Below, piece after piece: positions 32,242 to 34,578 of a stretch of DNA of 34,578 nucleotides (position 1 is the stretch's first letter; every line of letters starts with the position of its first letter). The stretch is from Paracoccus chinensis (GTDB taxonomy: Bacteria > Pseudomonadota > Alphaproteobacteria > Rhodobacterales > Rhodobacteraceae). Made by a program: the position numbers and the translations under genes. The stretch is taken from NCBI RefSeq assembly GCF_900102885.1, contig NZ_FNGE01000021.1, forward strand, positions 1-34,578, read 5' to 3'. The notes under the pieces are model-generated. The model was not told the DNA's origin. It made no database searches and was given only the letters and a program-made list of their open reading frames with translations.

Positions 32242-33342
32242 GGGCTTCGTCCGCCGCTCCAGCACTCTCTGGACGCGCAGGGAGAGGGCCGCGCGGGCGG
32301 CCTCGGCCAGCAGCACATGGGGACGGCCCTCGGCCAGCATCCGCAGCATCTGCCGCCGTCGCGGCGCCTCGGCCCGGCGCTGCCAGGGCTGGAACACGAG
32401 GTCGCGCAGGACAGCCGGGTCGGTGGGTAGGCCGCGCAGGGGCCCGGCCCCCTGTGCCAGCGCCGGATGGTCGTGGCAGGCGCGGGCCAGCGCGATCCCC
32501 AGCGCCAGCGTGTGCCCCTGCCCGGCGGATGCCGCGATCCCGTCCAGCTTCCGGCGCTCGGCCGGGGTCAGGTGGGCGAGCCAATGCGCCAGCTCGGTCG
32601 CGGCCCAGCCGCAGGGCTCATGCGCCAGCAGCGCCTTGGCCAGCGTCACCGCCATCAGCAGGCAGCCGTCGGGGGGTGACAGGACCGGGACCGCCTGCCC
32701 CTCGTGGGTCTGCGTCGCCGTGCGGTCCAGCACGCCTTCCGCACGCCGCCAGTCCGGTAGGCCTGCCTGCTGCAGCCGGTGATGCAGGTCGATGACGGCG
32801 CCGTCGCTTTCACGCCGGAAATGCTGCTCGCCCAGGAAGGGGATCCACCAGAGCGCCTGTTCCTGCTCCATGGGCGCGAAGCCTAGGGTCTGCAGGACTG
32901 CCGCCGCCTGCCTGCGGTCGCGGGGCGCCACGAACAGGTCGATGTCGCCCGAGGGCCGCCGGAAGGGATCGCCATGGACGGCCATCTGCTGGAACGGTCC
33001 CTTCATCACCGCATGGCGCAGCCCGGCCCCGGCAAGGGCGCGGGAAGCCTCGGCCGTGACCGCCATGGCCTTGCGGTTCATGGCGGCAATGCGCAGCCGC
33101 ACCTGCAGAAGCCGGGGAGCGAGCGCGGCGCAGCCCGGCGGAAGCGCGGCCGGGCTCACCGGCAGCTGGCCCAGCATCTTGTTCAGCCGGGCGATGTCGA
33201 ACAGCCGGTCGGGATCGGGCGCCCGCCCTGCCCCGACCGGCACCGCCGCCCCCCCGTCAGGGGCCGAGGCCGCCAGCAGGACGCCGATCTCGGGCAGCGA
33301 ATCCCCCCGGACCAACGCGATCGTTTCCTCGCTGAACCCCAT
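32230..33342 (-). CDS. Nucleotidyltransferase-fold protein (PF14907-like)
   Basis: 370-residue protein of the uncharacterised nucleotidyltransferase family (NTP_transf_5). Core motif: HAVMKGPFQQMAVHGDPFRR (KG at 114-115), then PSGDIDLFVAP with the DxD metal site Asp133/Asp135, and DGAVIDLHHRLQQAGLPDW. The N-terminal 90 residues and the helical C terminus follow the family pattern. Start ATG 33342 with GGAGG five bases upstream. Such genes recur in lasso-peptide clusters that also hold an HprK-like kinase, as well as in polysaccharide loci, so it might modify the lasso peptide 8 kb to the left or a cell-surface sugar. No linked operon partner; next to repA. Confidence 0.78.
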   Translation of the reverse strand: MGFSEETIALVRGDSLPEIGVLLAASAPDGGAAVPVGAGRAPDPDRLFDIARLNKMLGQLPVSPAALPPGCAALAPRLLQVRLRIAAMNRKAMAVTAEASRALAGAGLRHAVMKGPFQQMAVHGDPFRRPSGDIDLFVAPRDRRQAAAVLQTLGFAPMEQEQALWWIPFLGEQHFRRESDGAVIDLHHRLQQAGLPDWRRAEGVLDRTATQTHEGQAVPVLSPPDGCLLMAVTLAKALLAHEPCGWAATELAHWLAHLTPAERRKLDGIAASAGQGHTLALGIALARACHDHPALAQGAGPLRGLPTDPAVLRDLVFQPWQRRAEAPRRRQMLRMLAEGRPHVLLAEAARAALSLRVQRVLERRTKPSAR

Positions 33343-33420
33343 CCGCTCCTCCTGGCCGCGCCGCATTTCACCCGAGCGACCGGGCCGAGGCAACCGGCGC
33401 ATCGCCGCGGCCTCCTGCCC

Positions 33421-34449
33421 TCAGGGACGGCCGCGCTTTTCGGACCAGGACTGGCAGAAGCGGACGAAGTGGCGCGAAGGGTGCTTGGGCTCGATCTCCT
33501 CGGCCGCGCACCAGCGGCGCCATTCGCCTTCCAGGTGGCGCACGTCCCAGCCGGGGGCGGCGGCGCGGGCCTCCTCATAGGCCTCGGGGTCCAGCAGCCC
33601 CTCGAAGACCTCGGCCTCGGGCGCAGGCGCGGTGCCGCGGTTGCGGAAGACGACCTGCGTTCCGTCCTCGGAAAAGCGGATTGAATAGTCGGGCATGTGG
33701 GAATGGGCGATGTCCTCGCGGATCACGTTGGCCACGAGACGGCGGAACTCGAAGCTGGTCGAGGCGGAGCCGCATTTCTTCTGCAGCAGGTCCAGCCCCA
33801 CGACCCATTCCTTCTGGTTGCCGCAGTGCTTGCGCGCGAGCTCGTAGAGCCGCCGTTCCAGCGGCCGCCGCAGGCGGAAGTAGTCGCGGCTGATCGTCAG
33901 CACCTCATGGGCGCGGATCGCGTTGAAGACCCAGTCCGACAGCTTGATCTCGATCTCCTGCATCCGCCCGTCGCGCGTTTCGCGCACGATGCGGGCGCTT
34001 TCGATCAGGCCGAAGGTTTCGAAGATTTCCTTGCCGCCGGTGGTGACGTTGGTCGAGATGCGCGTGCCCGCCAGTCGCTCCATCGCGGCCTTGAGAAGGC
34101 CGTAGCCGCGCCCCGTGGTCATGCGGTTGGTCGCGCGCAGGAGGTCCGAGGCCTGGAAGCGGACGACCTGGCTGACCTCGCGCCCGTCGTTCAGCGCCCG
34201 GATCAGCTGGCTGATGCAGAAGATCAGGATGTCGCGGTCGTGGACCGTGGCCATGCCGTCAGAGGAGGGCTTGATGTCGATCGAGAGACCGTTGTGCTCG
34301 TAATGGCGGGGCCTGAGGTCGGGCTTGGTCGAGAGCGAGAAGATCGGATGCTCCATCGAGCCCACGTCGGCCTTGGGAGCGGCGTTGAAGATGTCGCAGA
34401 CAAAGAAATCGCGTTGGGGGTGACGGTCGGGAAGAAGCGGGCTGTTCAT
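33421..34449 (-). CDS. repA: Plasmid replication initiator RepA
   Basis: 342-residue replication initiator of the RPA/RepA (PF10134) type. Recognisable blocks: HPIFSLSTKPDLRPRHYEHN, DGMATVHDRDILIFCISQLI, FQASDLLRATNRMTTGRGYG and RLAGTRISTNVTTGGKEIFE. RDYFRLRRPLERRLYELARK follows. These are the winged-helix domains that bind iterons and recruit host helicase. Start at ATG 34449 (GAGG four bases upstream); the frame upstream to 34500 runs through the iterons and is excluded. Directly downstream of five iterons, confirming the origin. It should set the replication and incompatibility of the plasmid. Confidence 0.93.
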   Translation of the reverse strand: MNSPLLPDRHPQRDFFVCDIFNAAPKADVGSMEHPIFSLSTKPDLRPRHYEHNGLSIDIKPSSDGMATVHDRDILIFCISQLIRALNDGREVSQVVRFQASDLLRATNRMTTGRGYGLLKAAMERLAGTRISTNVTTGGKEIFETFGLIESARIVRETRDGRMQEIEIKLSDWVFNAIRAHEVLTISRDYFRLRRPLERRLYELARKHCGNQKEWVVGLDLLQKKCGSASTSFEFRRLVANVIREDIAHSHMPDYSIRFSEDGTQVVFRNRGTAPAPEAEVFEGLLDPEAYEEARAAAPGWDVRHLEGEWRRWCAAEEIEPKHPSRHFVRFCQSWSEKRGRP

Positions 34450-34466
34450 ATGGCCTCGTGCTAAAA

Positions 34467-34578
34467 AACGACACTTCACCCATAACGACACTTCACACAT
34501 GAATCAAGGTTAACGACACTTCACACATGAAACGGGCAGAAACGACACTTCACACATGGAGAAACGACACTTCACACA
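34467..34578. repeat. Iteron array of the replication origin
   Basis: Five direct copies of AACGACACTTCACACAT: 34467-34483 (with CCCAT at the end), 34484-34500, 34512-34528, 34541-34557 and 34563-34578 (cut by the window edge). Start-to-start distances are 17, 28, 29 and 22 bases. Located just upstream of repA, so they are RepA-binding iterons; further copies may lie beyond the window. Confidence 0.92.

Noticed and set aside
34449..34500. Upstream extension of RepA to 34500
   Set aside because: It would translate an iteron; the Met at 34449 has a ribosome site and a normal N terminus.

Overview
The window looks like a plasmid segment from a high-GC alphaproteobacterium, most likely Rhodobacteraceae (Paracoccus-like). 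This is inferred from the iteron-controlled RepA, the MOB relaxase, the ParA plus small partner protein, the rhizobial/rhodobacterial-style exo genes (ExoA-, ExoM-, ExoY-, ExoQ-, ExoX-like) and the codon usage. No rRNA, tRNA or CRISPR array was seen. Both ends are cut: a glycosyltransferase runs off the left edge, and the iteron array runs off the right edge.

Layout. (i) 1-2721: the end of a family 4 glycosyltransferase, a serine recombinase and a Hint-domain protein. (ii) 2722-11100: the plasmid maintenance and mobilisation region. It has a putative oriT region, a relaxase, an IS110-type element, an IS3 orfA remnant, a Phd/VapC-type toxin-antitoxin pair, small hypothetical genes, a winged-helix replication-like protein with a candidate antisense RNA upstream, and a parA/parB-like operon flanked by TTATCCGGTAA repeats. 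(iii) 11247-12050: a decayed GH16-like gene with two stops and frameshifts. (iv) 12545-18481: an exopolysaccharide (EPS) operon with three glycosyltransferases, a GumC/Wzc-like co-polymerase with a degenerate P-loop, and an ExoX-like small membrane protein. (v) 24114-18457, minus strand: a complete lasso-peptide cluster in the order A-B1-B2-C-K-D. (vi) 24427-33342: the second EPS block, with an ExoY-like initiating transferase, glycosyltransferases, an ExoQ-like polymerase, an ExoK-like GH16 glycanase and a nucleotidyltransferase, interrupted by a complete IS3-family element. (vii) 33421-34578: RepA and its iterons.

The EPS genes could together start a repeat unit on undecaprenyl phosphate (ExoY-like), extend it (GT2/GT4 enzymes), polymerise it (ExoQ-like), control chain length (GumC/Wzc-like) and trim it (GH16). 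No Wzx flippase and no outer-membrane Wza-type exporter is present, so these must lie outside the window.

The most notable system is the lasso cluster. It has a 45-residue precursor with a canonical YxxP...G...T leader, a predicted 24-residue core starting at Gly22 with Asp at core position 9 (9-residue ring), and a C-terminal Ser. It also encodes an RRE protein, a leader protease, a cyclase, an HPr-kinase-like enzyme of the type that phosphorylates the terminal Ser of paeninodin-class lasso peptides, and an ABC exporter. A PF14907-like nucleotidyltransferase 8 kb away could be a further tailoring enzyme. The lasso operon sits inside the EPS locus, between the exoX-like and exoY-like genes.
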